The translations under genes were made by a program, and so were the position numbers. Shown in pieces: positions 46,384-55,500 of a stretch of 64,000 nt of DNA (positions are counted from its first letter, which is position 1; each line of letters opens with the position of its first letter). Source of the DNA: Flectonema sp. DT1601. Its lineage: Eukaryota; Euglenozoa; Diplonemea; Diplonemida; Diplonemidae. The notes below the pieces were generated by a model. That model did no database searches. It was not told where the DNA came from and worked only from the letters and a program-made list of their open reading frames with translations. The stretch covers positions 372,001-436,000 of the forward strand of contig OZ025849.1 in assembly GCA_964019425.1 (NCBI GenBank). The letters run 5' to 3'.

Positions 46384-47415
46384 ATACAGCATCGGGTTTT
46401 GAGGCAAGTAATTACACCTTGCCCCGCGGATTCGAACTTGCCACTTTTTCGTCGTATTTATGTTATATACTAACTAAAGACTTAGCTGTCAAAAGTATTT
46501 GTTGGTTTTTAATTTGTTTTTTTTTAAATGACAAAATCCGTTTTTTTTTTTTCCGTTTTTTTTTTTGTTTCTTTTTGTTTCGAATACCAACTAAAAGTGA
46601 AAACCTTTTCTGTAAGAGCAACTCTCAGTATATATCACTGTGCAAAGTCAGAAGAGTTGACACAGATTTCTATGAGATATAAAAAAAAAACTCAATGCAT
46701 CGAACTTCATAAAGCGTTAAGGCAAGTGTTCCGATCTTTTAACCTTCTCCTCAGACTCAACAAGTTCGTAATAAATAAATGCTACTTATTGAGAGTTAAC
46801 CCTATTTGTTGTTCTGTTGCAAGTGCCAAATCTGACACAAACAAGTAGATCCAAAAAACAATCTGTCTTGATTAATCAAAAAAAAAAAAAAAAAAAAAAG
46901 GATACAAACTAAATTAAAGAAGGGTTGCCATGTGATTTGCGTACTGTCAGTTGGTTTAGTTATTTTTTTTTTCTTCTTTTTCTAAAGGTCTTTTTTAAGA
47001 TGCAGCCTGTACAAACACACACAGTTGTGTTATGTCAACCTACTAGAGAACTAAGCAGTAGGATTTATTCGGATTATGACAGGACTGAGGACTCCTTAGA
47101 CGGTATTGTGCAAATGGTATGTTTTGATGGTATTGTGGTAGGACCAAAAAAGAAAAACTAAAGAAGACCCCAGCTCGCGGGTTTTTCCCTGTCGCTGAAT
47201 GTCGAGACAACGATCAGAGTCAGTAGAAAAGAGTATACGAATTTACTGTGTAGTCCTTAGTGACGAAGAAAGAAATTTCCATTTTATCTTCCCGAAAAAA
47301 AAAAAAAAAAAAAAAAAATCAGTATGAAACAAGATTAAAACAAGAAAACCCTCGGGCATCAGATATTCAATACGACCTGGTTGATTTAGTATGTGTTTAA
47401 ATAGTTTTATTGTTT

Positions 47416-47508
47416 GCACCGACGAAGTCGGAGAAGAAACTATTCAGATTAAGAGCCGTTATTTATTATGGTCATGTTATCTATTTCCCTGTGCGACAGT
47501 AAAACTGG
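47416..47508 (+). repeat. Dispersed structured repeat, copy E (3' truncated)
   Basis: It carries an intact 5' hairpin CCGAC-GAA-GTCGG, the arm ATTCAGATTAAGAGCCGTTA and the central segment CTATTTCCCTGTGCGACAGT, then ends near AAACTGG. The 3' pairing arm and T run are missing. It agrees with copy D over the 5' 40 bases at nearly every position. Confidence 0.7.
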
Positions 47509-47945
47509 TTTTTAAAAGAAACAACACATTACAAAAAAAAAAAAAAAAAAACACAGTTAAATTTTATTGATAGTTTGACAGACATATCTGTTCTCGTCTT
47601 AGAGCCATCGACTAAGGTATACAAACCGTACGGCAGAGATTGGATTAAAAATAAGGTTTACACGCATATAAAACGACAGGCTTGCTAAAAAAAAAAAAAA
47701 AAAAAAAAAAAAAATGTGTTTTCCATCCACTGTGATTATATATTACTATTCAGTTCGTCAAAGAAACAAAAGGAAAAAAAAAAAAAAAAAGGAAAGAAAG
47801 AAAGAAGTGTTTAATTTCCTCTGAAATTTTTAAAGGAGGGATTTTTGATCTTCACTTCATTTCAGTCGAAGAACATATGTGACTGACATAAAGGAAATAT
47901 AATTTTTAAATACTTAATTCTTTTTAATTCATTCCCCTCCAATAG

Positions 47946-47951
47946 ATGTAA
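47946..47951 (+). promoter_or_regulatory. Start-stop upstream ORF (ATG TAA) touching the nicolin start
   Basis: The sequence reads AATAG-ATG-TAA-ATG-GCT. A minimal ATG-stop sits directly before the true start, and an AG acceptor-like site directly precedes it. If splicing uses that AG, the ribosome meets ATG-TAA first. Minimal start-stop elements are known to stall or divert ribosomes in other eukaryotes. If splicing uses an earlier AG the element is still in the leader. Confidence 0.6.
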
Positions 47952-48584
47952 ATGGCTACTTCACAACGTTTTCAGCCACATAAACGAGCTAGAGCAGTTG
48001 AGCTTCCGTGTCGAGTTAGCAATGTACTGCACACAAAGGAATCGCGTCCAAATAAATCTTATATTGATATAGTTTTTCAGTATCCCAGTAAACTGAATTT
48101 TTTAGTTTTTAGAAATTTCTTCACACATTCGATTACGATTCGTCATTATGCGAGTGCGGAAGACGATAAAGGAAGAGATGTTTTAAAAGGATACAAACTA
48201 ATGATGAATTCTCAGTGTGAGAATGACGCTCATAATTATCATTGTATTGATGTTTATAAACATTTTACAAAAGCATTTGATACTTTCAGAGTATCGCACT
48301 TAAGAATATTTCTCATTCAACCTTCACCTCATTGGATCGAACACTCACTGACTGATATATCTTCATATGTCGTGACCGAGTATTCTCCTACTGTTCCACC
48401 ACCGTCGGCATTATCACAGTCTGCTATCTCGTCAGCTTATGATGTATTGGCTCTTGCTAAAAGTATAAAATCACAGAGAGCAGAATATACAAATTATGAT
48501 ACGTTTTGTAACTATTTAAATAAGAAATCTCTTGAATCTCTCGTCGCTAGTGCTGCTGATGCGGAAATAGTTGAACTTAAATAG
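47952..48584 (+). CDS. NICN1: Nicolin-1 homologue
   Basis: A 210-residue protein close in length to animal nicolin-1 (213). From memory of the human protein, several blocks line up: FRNFFTHSITIRHYASA with the FKNYYTAFLSIRVRQYTSA block, a Leu-Lys-x-Tyr-x-Leu-Met block, and SHLRIFLIQPSPHWIEHSL with the RLILRQPSPLWLSFTV block. Nicolin-1 is a subunit of the neuronal tubulin polyglutamylase complex, so a role in tubulin modification of flagellar microtubules is inferred. No signal or membrane segment. The C-terminal 60 residues are helical and lineage-specific. The start is set by the ATG after the start-stop element. Confident on family, less so on function here. Confidence 0.8.
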   Translation: MATSQRFQPHKRARAVELPCRVSNVLHTKESRPNKSYIDIVFQYPSKLNFLVFRNFFTHSITIRHYASAEDDKGRDVLKGYKLMMNSQCENDAHNYHCIDVYKHFTKAFDTFRVSHLRIFLIQPSPHWIEHSLTDISSYVVTEYSPTVPPPSALSQSAISSAYDVLALAKSIKSQRAEYTNYDTFCNYLNKKSLESLVASAADAEIVELK

Positions 48585-48956
48585 TATTTTAAATTCTTTA
48601 CCATTATTATTATATACCCCTGGGTTTTTTTTTTTTTTTTCTTTTTTTTTTCTTAATTTTTTTTATAAAAAAAAATAGTGTTCATTTTTTTTTTTAAAAT
48701 ACAATTATTTCACATTTTGACAGGACACTAACCGTCACAGATGTCTATTAGTATGACAGTCAACGCGTGATTGAAAATAATACAACTTTTGAGCGATGAA
48801 TTAGACAGAATGACTAAGACGTTAGTAACTTTTCAGGTTCAAGCACAAACAGGTATTGAAACAAACGTAGAAATACCCTAGTTTTCTTAATTTTAAAAAA
48901 GTATTCATTTTAAAATACAATTATTTCACATTTTGACAGGACACTAACCGTCAAAG
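48585..48956. other. Spacer holding a decayed 5' copy of the next gene
   Basis: It opens with T-rich spacer and then holds the pseudo-copy at 48678-48873 and the leader of the coiled-coil gene, with its TTTTGACAG acceptor-like site at 48931-48939. Confidence 0.7.
48678..48873 (+). pseudogene. Truncated tandem copy of the 5' end of the coiled-coil gene
   Basis: The leader (TTATTTCACATTTTGACAG, then ACACTAACCGTCA) and the first part of the following gene are duplicated here. The copy's ATG is at 48741. About 75 bases of coding sequence are missing between its ATGACAGT and AACGCGTG, one extra T lies in ACAACTTTTGAG, and homology ends at ACGTAGAAA. The frame closes after nine codons. A handful of other substitutions suggest a young duplicate. 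Its copied acceptor site means it could still capture a spliced leader or compete with the true site. Confidence 0.85.
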
Positions 48957-50364
48957 ATGTCTGTTAGTGTGACAGTAGACGAGTTGCAAGGATTAAATGA
49001 AAAAATTACTCGACTGAATAAAGATAACTTCGAAGTAAGAGAAGAACTCCAACGCGTGATTGAAAATAATACAACTTTGAGCGATGAATTAGACAGAATG
49101 ACTAAGACGTTAGTAACTCTTCAGGTTCAAGCGCAAACAGGTATTGATACAAACGTAGAAACAAAGAAGAAGAGTCGCTTTGACAGATTAGTTGACAAAG
49201 TGAAAGAAACAAAAGATGCTACTGAACTTCAATCAGAGAATGATGCACTACGAGCTAAAATACTTCAACACAATTCTGAGTCGGTAAGGCTTCAAGCTAT
49301 GGAATTAAACACACAGCAATTACAGCTTTGTACTCGTGAATTTCAAATGGAAATAATTGAACTTCAGGAAAAAGTCTCAGCAAAGGACAATGAGATCTCA
49401 ACACTAACACATTACAGAAAACTTCTTGAGGAACAACCTGACCTCTCTAATTTTAGTGAACTGTCTGAGGCTTCGAAGGCAACGTCTGAACAACTAGAAA
49501 AAAAAACTGCAGAATGCGCTGAGCTATCAGTTCGTGCTCAACTGGCTGACTCCCTAAAAGTTGAAAATGAAAGCCTACAAAAATACCGAACACAATATGA
49601 ACATAAAGTAGGTGAATGCAACGATCTACGTTCAGCAGCAGAACGAGGTCGTACTCTGGAAGTAGAACAAGAAGCTTTAGAACAAAAGGTTGGATCGTTA
49701 ACCGACGACTTAATTTCAACAAAAAAGAAACTTGAAGAAACACTTCGAAACCTCCAATCAAAAGCAAGTGAATGTGCTACCCGTCAAGAACAAGCAGAAC
49801 ACATGGGAAAAGAGTTACTAAAACACGAAGACTTGAGCAACACGATAAAGAATTTGAGAGAAGAACTTTCTGTCGAATCATCTCTTCGTAAAGAACACGA
49901 AGAAGCAGCATGCGAACTCAGATCTCACATTCAAGAAATAACACCTCAACTAGCTACCCTGAAAATCACACAAGATGAAGTCACTAAATTGAAACAAGCA
50001 GAAAGTACTCAAGCTAATCACGTTGAATCCCTCAAGGAAGCAATTAGAATGCGTGATCACGCCTGTAAAGAAAAAGTAATGTACCAACAAAACCTAACAA
50101 AATGTCAGCAACAATTAGAAACCATCCAATCACAATACAAAAATATTGAGAAGACCTCAACAGTTGATTTCATGAAAGCAATAATCTATGAGTGTGTATC
50201 CGAATCCATGTTAAGCGCAACTGGTAAAGATGCCAACATGGCAAAGGAACTAAAAGAAGAACTCAATAGCAAACAACTAACAATAACTACTTTAAATAAT
50301 GATCTGCGACTGTCTGATCAGCGGGCTAATGACTTAAAATCAGAACATAAGATTCAGGTTTGTA

Positions 50365-50396
<32 letters not shown>

Positions 50397-50990
50397 CCCC
50401 TCCCGAATGACATAATAAACCAACCACAGACTCGAAAAAAAGAAACCCTCATTAAAGAGTTACAATCCCAACTCCGTGCAGCTGCCAATGACAATCTGAC
50501 GGCTGCAAGTGAAGAGAAACCAATGATTCAGGTTGCATCTCATAGCTCTATTGATCACTTGGGTCAATCCACATGCAGCGATGTTACTGTCCAGACTCTT
50601 CAAAAAGAAGAAACAATTTTAATAAACAAAGTAGCATCAATGAAAGAAGTGCAGTGGAATCTTGAAGAAAAAGTTCGTAGTATGGGAGTCACTATTCAGT
50701 ATCTGCAGGATGATAATCAAAAAAAGAATATGTTACTGCAATCGATGATGACTGGAAACAAACCCGATGGCTACCTTACTAACTCAAAAGTCCAAAAACT
50801 AAGCAGCAGTACCAGCAGTGGATTAGGAGGTTGGATTCCCGGCATACCCGGGATTACTTCTCAAAAGCAATCCGACAAAAATGATAAATTGCAACGATTG
50901 TTGCAAGACACTCTTGCGGAAAATATTAAACTACAACAGAAACTTGAAAGTATATCAGGACCTGCAGGTAAGAATGGTGTCACAAAATAA
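48957..50990 (+). CDS. Long coiled-coil protein, possibly Golgi/tether type (two exons)
   Basis: With the intron at 50358-50429 removed the protein has 653 residues. Nearly all of residues 5-590 is heptad-rich coiled coil (many Glu, Lys, Gln, Leu). The tail has a short conserved-looking segment (EEKVRSMGVTIQYLQDDNQK, then MMTGNKPDGYL), a Gly/Pro break (GLGGWIPGIPGI) and a final helix. The helical tail recalls golgin-like proteins such as CCDC186, but the match is weak and I do not assign it. No signal, no membrane segment. The gene has a decayed copy of its own 5' end directly upstream. The start has a CAG 17 bases before it. Confidence 0.75.
50358..50429 (+). other. Stop-free 72-base intron (GT-AG, multiple of three)
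   Basis: The donor is ATTCAG followed by GTTTGT and the acceptor is CCAACCACAG. Removal joins CAG to ACT in phase 0. It is 24 codons long and has no stop in frame, so the unspliced frame stays open and would add a Phe run. The T run of about 30 inside the gene, otherwise seen only in spacers, is the main reason to call an intron. Confidence 0.85.
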
Positions 50991-51560
50991 ACTTTTCTGA
51001 TTCTTTTTTGAGTAGGGAAACTCGATGATTAGTTCTGGCCTTCCGCTTATATCGTTTTTTTAGAAAAATTAGAAATATATTAGAAAAAAAACAATTTAAA
51101 AAAAAAAAAAAAAAAAAAAATGGAATGGAAAAATAAAATAAAAAAATAATAATTTTTAAATTAGTTTTGTTAATTCTGTTTCGTCTTCTCATTTATTCCT
51201 TTTTTTCTGTGGTTTCTGTGTGTAAAAAAAAAAAAAATTGTTTTTTTTTTTATATAATCTGTTAACAGTACCACAAGGGTATTTCAGTAAAAACACTCCT
51301 TTTGTCCTGACCACTTCTTCTTATTATTATTATTTTGTTTTTGTAAAAAAAAAAAACAAAACAAAACAAAAAAAAAACATAACTAACTCAATTTGTGTTT
51401 TCTTTTTTTTACATATCGGATATACAAACTGTTGTGTGATAAATATGATGATATAAGATCAATTGATTACTAACATGTTAGAAGGACACTATAATCATGT
51501 TTTAGTGTACATTATATTTCTTATTCATTCAGCAAAAACAAAACAACAACTTTATAACAA
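50991..51560. other. Homopolymer-rich spacer
   Basis: AT-rich spacer with A tracts at 51098-51120 and 51225-51237. It ends with the leader of the glutaredoxin gene, with TTATTCATTCAG at 51521-51532. No other feature. Confidence 0.65.
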
Positions 51561-52187
51561 ATGGTTTCTGTCATTAGATCCCGTGCTGAGTATGATGACC
51601 TTCTGAAAGAAACACCAAACGCCTGCATGCACTTTGCAGCAGACTGGTGTGAACCTTCCAAACAGCTTCACAACGCAATGAATGAATGGGGTTATCCTAA
51701 AGTTAGATTGGTCACTGCCATGGCTGAAGAGATGGAAGACGTTGCGGAAGAGCTCGGAGTAGAGACTGTTCCGTTTATTATTTTTTACAAAGATGGGAAG
51801 AAGATAGCTGACATCGCTGGAGCTAAGGTTTCTGATATTAAAGCAAAACTAGAATCACTTTATGAAACTTGTGAAACAATCGACATTGATGCGAGAATAA
51901 AGAAATTAATCAACAGAGATGACATCATGCTCTTTATGAAAGGTGACCCAGAGACTCCACGATGTGGATTCTCTAGAACGATATGTGGTATCCTCTCAGA
52001 GTACAATATGAAGTTCGGTACGTTTGATATCCTCACCGATGAGGGCATTCGTCAGGGCCTTAAGACATTCTCAGACTGGCCAACCTACCCTCAGCTCTAC
52101 GTTAAAGGTGAATTCCTTGGGGGACTTGATATCATTAAGGAAATGCACGATGACGGCGAACTGGCTGCCGGTCTCCGCGGTGAATAA
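51561..52187 (+). CDS. Thioredoxin-monothiol glutaredoxin fusion (Grx3/PICOT type)
   Basis: A 208-residue protein with an N-terminal thioredoxin-like domain (1-100) and one C-terminal glutaredoxin domain (about 108-208). The thioredoxin site is W29-C30-E-P-S33, so it has a single active Cys, as is usual in Grx3/4 proteins, with the TVPF cis-Pro near 70. The glutaredoxin site is C135-G-F-S, the mark of monothiol, iron-sulfur-binding glutaredoxins. WPTYPQLYVKGEFLGGLDII is the glutathione-binding region. Proteins of this kind bind a [2Fe-2S] cluster with glutathione and deliver or sense iron in the cytosol and nucleus. Length equals one Trx plus one Grx, as in fungal Grx3/4. The leader has no upstream ATG. 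Confidence 0.95.
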   Translation: MVSVIRSRAEYDDLLKETPNACMHFAADWCEPSKQLHNAMNEWGYPKVRLVTAMAEEMEDVAEELGVETVPFIIFYKDGKKIADIAGAKVSDIKAKLESLYETCETIDIDARIKKLINRDDIMLFMKGDPETPRCGFSRTICGILSEYNMKFGTFDILTDEGIRQGLKTFSDWPTYPQLYVKGEFLGGLDIIKEMHDDGELAAGLRGE

Positions 52188-52579
52188 ACTGATCGTTTTT
52201 TTTTTTTTTTTTTTTAGAAAAAAAAAAAACGCATCCGCGACACCACGATCCCCCATTCCCAACGTCAGCCACTGACAGTATGACGCCAATCAGTTTTGTG
52301 TTATTTATCATCTGGAGCACATATAAGAAGTCAAAGGAAGTCGTTAGTTGTATTCTTCGATTTCATTGATGTGACTCGTTGGCATGTTTACCTTTAGGAG
52401 CTTTAATTCTTATTTATTACTAAGGAGCCCATTTCCCTGAAATCTATTCTAACCATAGTATCCTTTCATTCAGTGTGTTTATTGTTAAGTAATGTATGAC
52501 TGCTATTTATTTAATTGTTTATCCAGATAGCCACCACATGATAAACCAGTATCGTTTACGAGTCTAATGATATTTTATA
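52188..52579. other. Spacer and leader of the IQ protein
   Basis: It opens with T and A tracts and then 300 bases with few homopolymers. The ATCCAG site at 52521-52526 could be the acceptor. Two out-of-frame ATGs (52538, 52567) follow it before the chosen start. Confidence 0.6.
52538..52567 (+). promoter_or_regulatory. Upstream ORF of nine codons before the IQ protein
   Basis: ATG at 52538 reads nine codons (MINQYRLRV) to a TAA at 52565-52567. A second out-of-frame ATG at 52567 overlaps the last stop base and runs about 45 codons into the main gene. If both are in the mRNA they would lower initiation at 52580. If splicing uses a later AG they would be lost. Confidence 0.4.
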
Positions 52580-55500
52580 ATGAGGTCTTTATCAACTCTC
52601 ATGTCTCTGAGGTGTATCGAAGCTGTTGGCAGGGGAGGAACAGAAACGGAAGAAACAATGGCACGAGTTGGAATCGTAGCCCGTCTACGAGCTGAAATCT
52701 CTCGACGAGAATACGTTGCATACCTTGAAGGTGGGAGTGCCAGCAGATTTAACTCAACTGAGACATTACCGTTACAGAAATCTATTTGTTCACTTAATCC
52801 TGGTGACGCTGCGTACCTATCCAGAGTAGGACTAAGTACCTGCACTGATGGGTTTCTACTAAACCTTGTTGATGATTGTAATCCGTCTAACGTATGTACA
52901 CCAAGTGATGATCAACTGTTAGTCGGGTCAATACCAATTATTTGGTTCGAAGAAGAGATTCTAGGAAGGGAATTGATTCTTCAATCGCAATACAATGAGT
53001 CTGCTTCACTACTATTGCAAAGACAAGAATGGAATCAACGCTTTGAAATATGTCTTCTTCACAGAGAGAGGATTGAGTTTGAAATTAGTTGGCAATGGAG
53101 TCGTCGAACATGTTTCCTTTATCACAAACAACGAAAGAGTTTTACTGAGATACTTTATATCGCTCATGAGCATTATGGATTCACTCTTCTAAAACAGAAT
53201 GTCGTGGGAGGTCTGCTATTGAAGTATGACTATCTCTCTGATAGTGTCCCTCCTCTAAAGAAGAAATATTCTAAAAAAGGTTCAGTTTTCAGTAATAAGA
53301 AAGACAACGAGAAGATGGCACACCAATCAACTATTATTAATTCACAACCAGATCCAGAATGCAACTTAGAAAATAAACACCTCCACGTGATCAAAGATTT
53401 CCAAAACGACAACAGTTCTGTGGAGGTACATGATGGTGAGTCTACCTGTGATTTTATTTTATATCACACACCGCAATTTGGTAGTCCTGTCAGGAGTGAA
53501 TTTCGAAATAATGAGCAAGACAGCTATATGTTAAACAATGATCAAAAGGGACCACTCAACAAGAAGGTTTCTTTCGGAACAGGTGTGAATCAAATCGAAC
53601 GAAAGACTTCAGATGCAAATTATCATCAGCAACAGTTGACTAAAGCTCTTCAACTTGCTGATGTAGAATTAGTTGAAAGTATGAAGACCAATGTACCACT
53701 AATCAGGGAAAGTAATAATATACAACCACCCCTTGAGGAGCTCACAACAGACAATAGAAATATCGATAAAATGAATGAGACGAACAACCACAGCAGTGAT
53801 AGTGAGCTGTCGAATGAAAGTAGCAGTCCCACATTTCGAAGACCATCATTTAAAGCATCAAAATTCTTAAATAACATTTACAACAATAATGAATACAACA
53901 GTACTCAAAGTACTGATAAGAGTTCCTCATCGTCTTCTGATACTCAAATACTAAACATGATATGTCAACCTAGCACTGTAAACACCAATCCGATGTCCTT
54001 CAACAGCGAAACACGTCAGCAGGTGACTGTCGCCTTGAGTGGAGCAGAGAATGATATAGAGAGAGAATTTCAAAATTTTCAAAAATGTAAAAAAATTGAA
54101 AATAAAATATCCTGGATACAGCTATCCGAAGCTGGGGTTCGATTCTCGATACAGAAACTTAGAGAAGATCATTGTCGGAAACTTTCAGATATTATTTGGA
54201 AGAAAACACAAAGTCATGAACAGCTTCTTGAGCTTCCTGAAATTGAGTCTCGTGGTCGATACCAAATCAACAGACAGCAATGGAAAACAATCAAAACTGT
54301 AATTAATCTTCATCAACTTACTATCCAACAATTATGTATCATAAAATCTCTATACCTGGAACACGATGAAACAACATCAAGAATGGTCCTCTGGTATAAT
54401 TTCATTTCATTATTTGATTCCCAATTTGCAATACTACACAGAAGTACTGTTTGCTCTAATTACATCGAGACTGTAGTATTCAAGAAAGCAATTAGAGAAC
54501 ATCGACGTTACTTAGAAGAAGCTAAAATGACACTTCTCGACATCGAAAGCACACTATGGAGTGAGACTACTCACCGAACTAAATTAGGAAATTCCGAAGT
54601 ATGGGAAAGAGACAAACTCGGGCGTTCTGAAAGAGATTGTAAAAGAAAGACGAGAGCAGCGGTATTAGCAAGACGTGACTTCGAAAATTTTTGTATTACT
54701 GAAACGCTTCGAAGAGCTGAAGCAGCAGTTGAACGAGAATGTGTTCGCATTGAAGACCGTCTCGAATATTGTCGTCGTTCAAAAATATCTGCGAAGGAAA
54801 AAGCTGAGAAGAGGATTCGAACTCGCGAATTTATTGAAAAATTGCAACGAACAGAACGAAAGCGTCAACTCCGATATTTAACTAAAAATATAAGCAAATC
54901 CAGAGTACGAGTTCCATCTCCCCCAGCGAGACCAACTGTAGGGTTCGCATCATGGAGATTAAATGAATCAGATTGGGAGGTTGATGTGATGTTCCGAATT
55001 GGAATGTCAACTCTTCAGTTCGGACGGAATCGAACAGGATCGAAAACATCGCAGTCGTTGCGGAGATCGAAATCCGCTCCAGAGTGGCGAAAAGATTTTA
55101 TATTTTCGGATTATTTTCTGAACGAAATCCAAACACCTGAATACCAAAACCGAAATCACATCCTCCGCGAAGAACAACAACAAAATATTAATAATAGAAC
55201 AACACTTGTAGACTTGTTGTGGAGTATTTCTGCTGAACAACGACAAAATATTTTTATTGCTGGAGAACCCCGAAGACAATCCTTAAGGCAACAAGAGTGG
55301 TCCAGAAGAGGAAACATCCTTCACGAAGCGACGTCAGCCTTCTCAATTATGTCTGAGCAGTACTCACACTTGACTTCTGTAGTAGCGAAAGATGCAGCTG
55401 CTCGCTATCTGAAATCCCAACAACAAACTAACTCGTCTCCGACAGATGTCAAAGTTCACATAAAGAAATCAATCACAGATATCCGATTGGCGAAGTTAAT

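Larger units (their letters stand above)
46384..47951. other. Spacer with structured-repeat copy E
   Basis: Homopolymer-rich spacer. Apart from the repeat at 47416-47508 and the leader of the next gene I see no feature. A 53-codon frame starting at 47001 is free of homopolymers but has no recognisable motif. A GGATTCGAAC segment near 46428 looks like part of a tRNA but does not fold as one. Confidence 0.6.

Noticed and set aside
46421-46445. GGATTCGAAC segment like a minus-strand tRNA T-arm
   Set aside because: The flanking bases do not form a T stem, and no acceptor stem or anticodon arm can be drawn.
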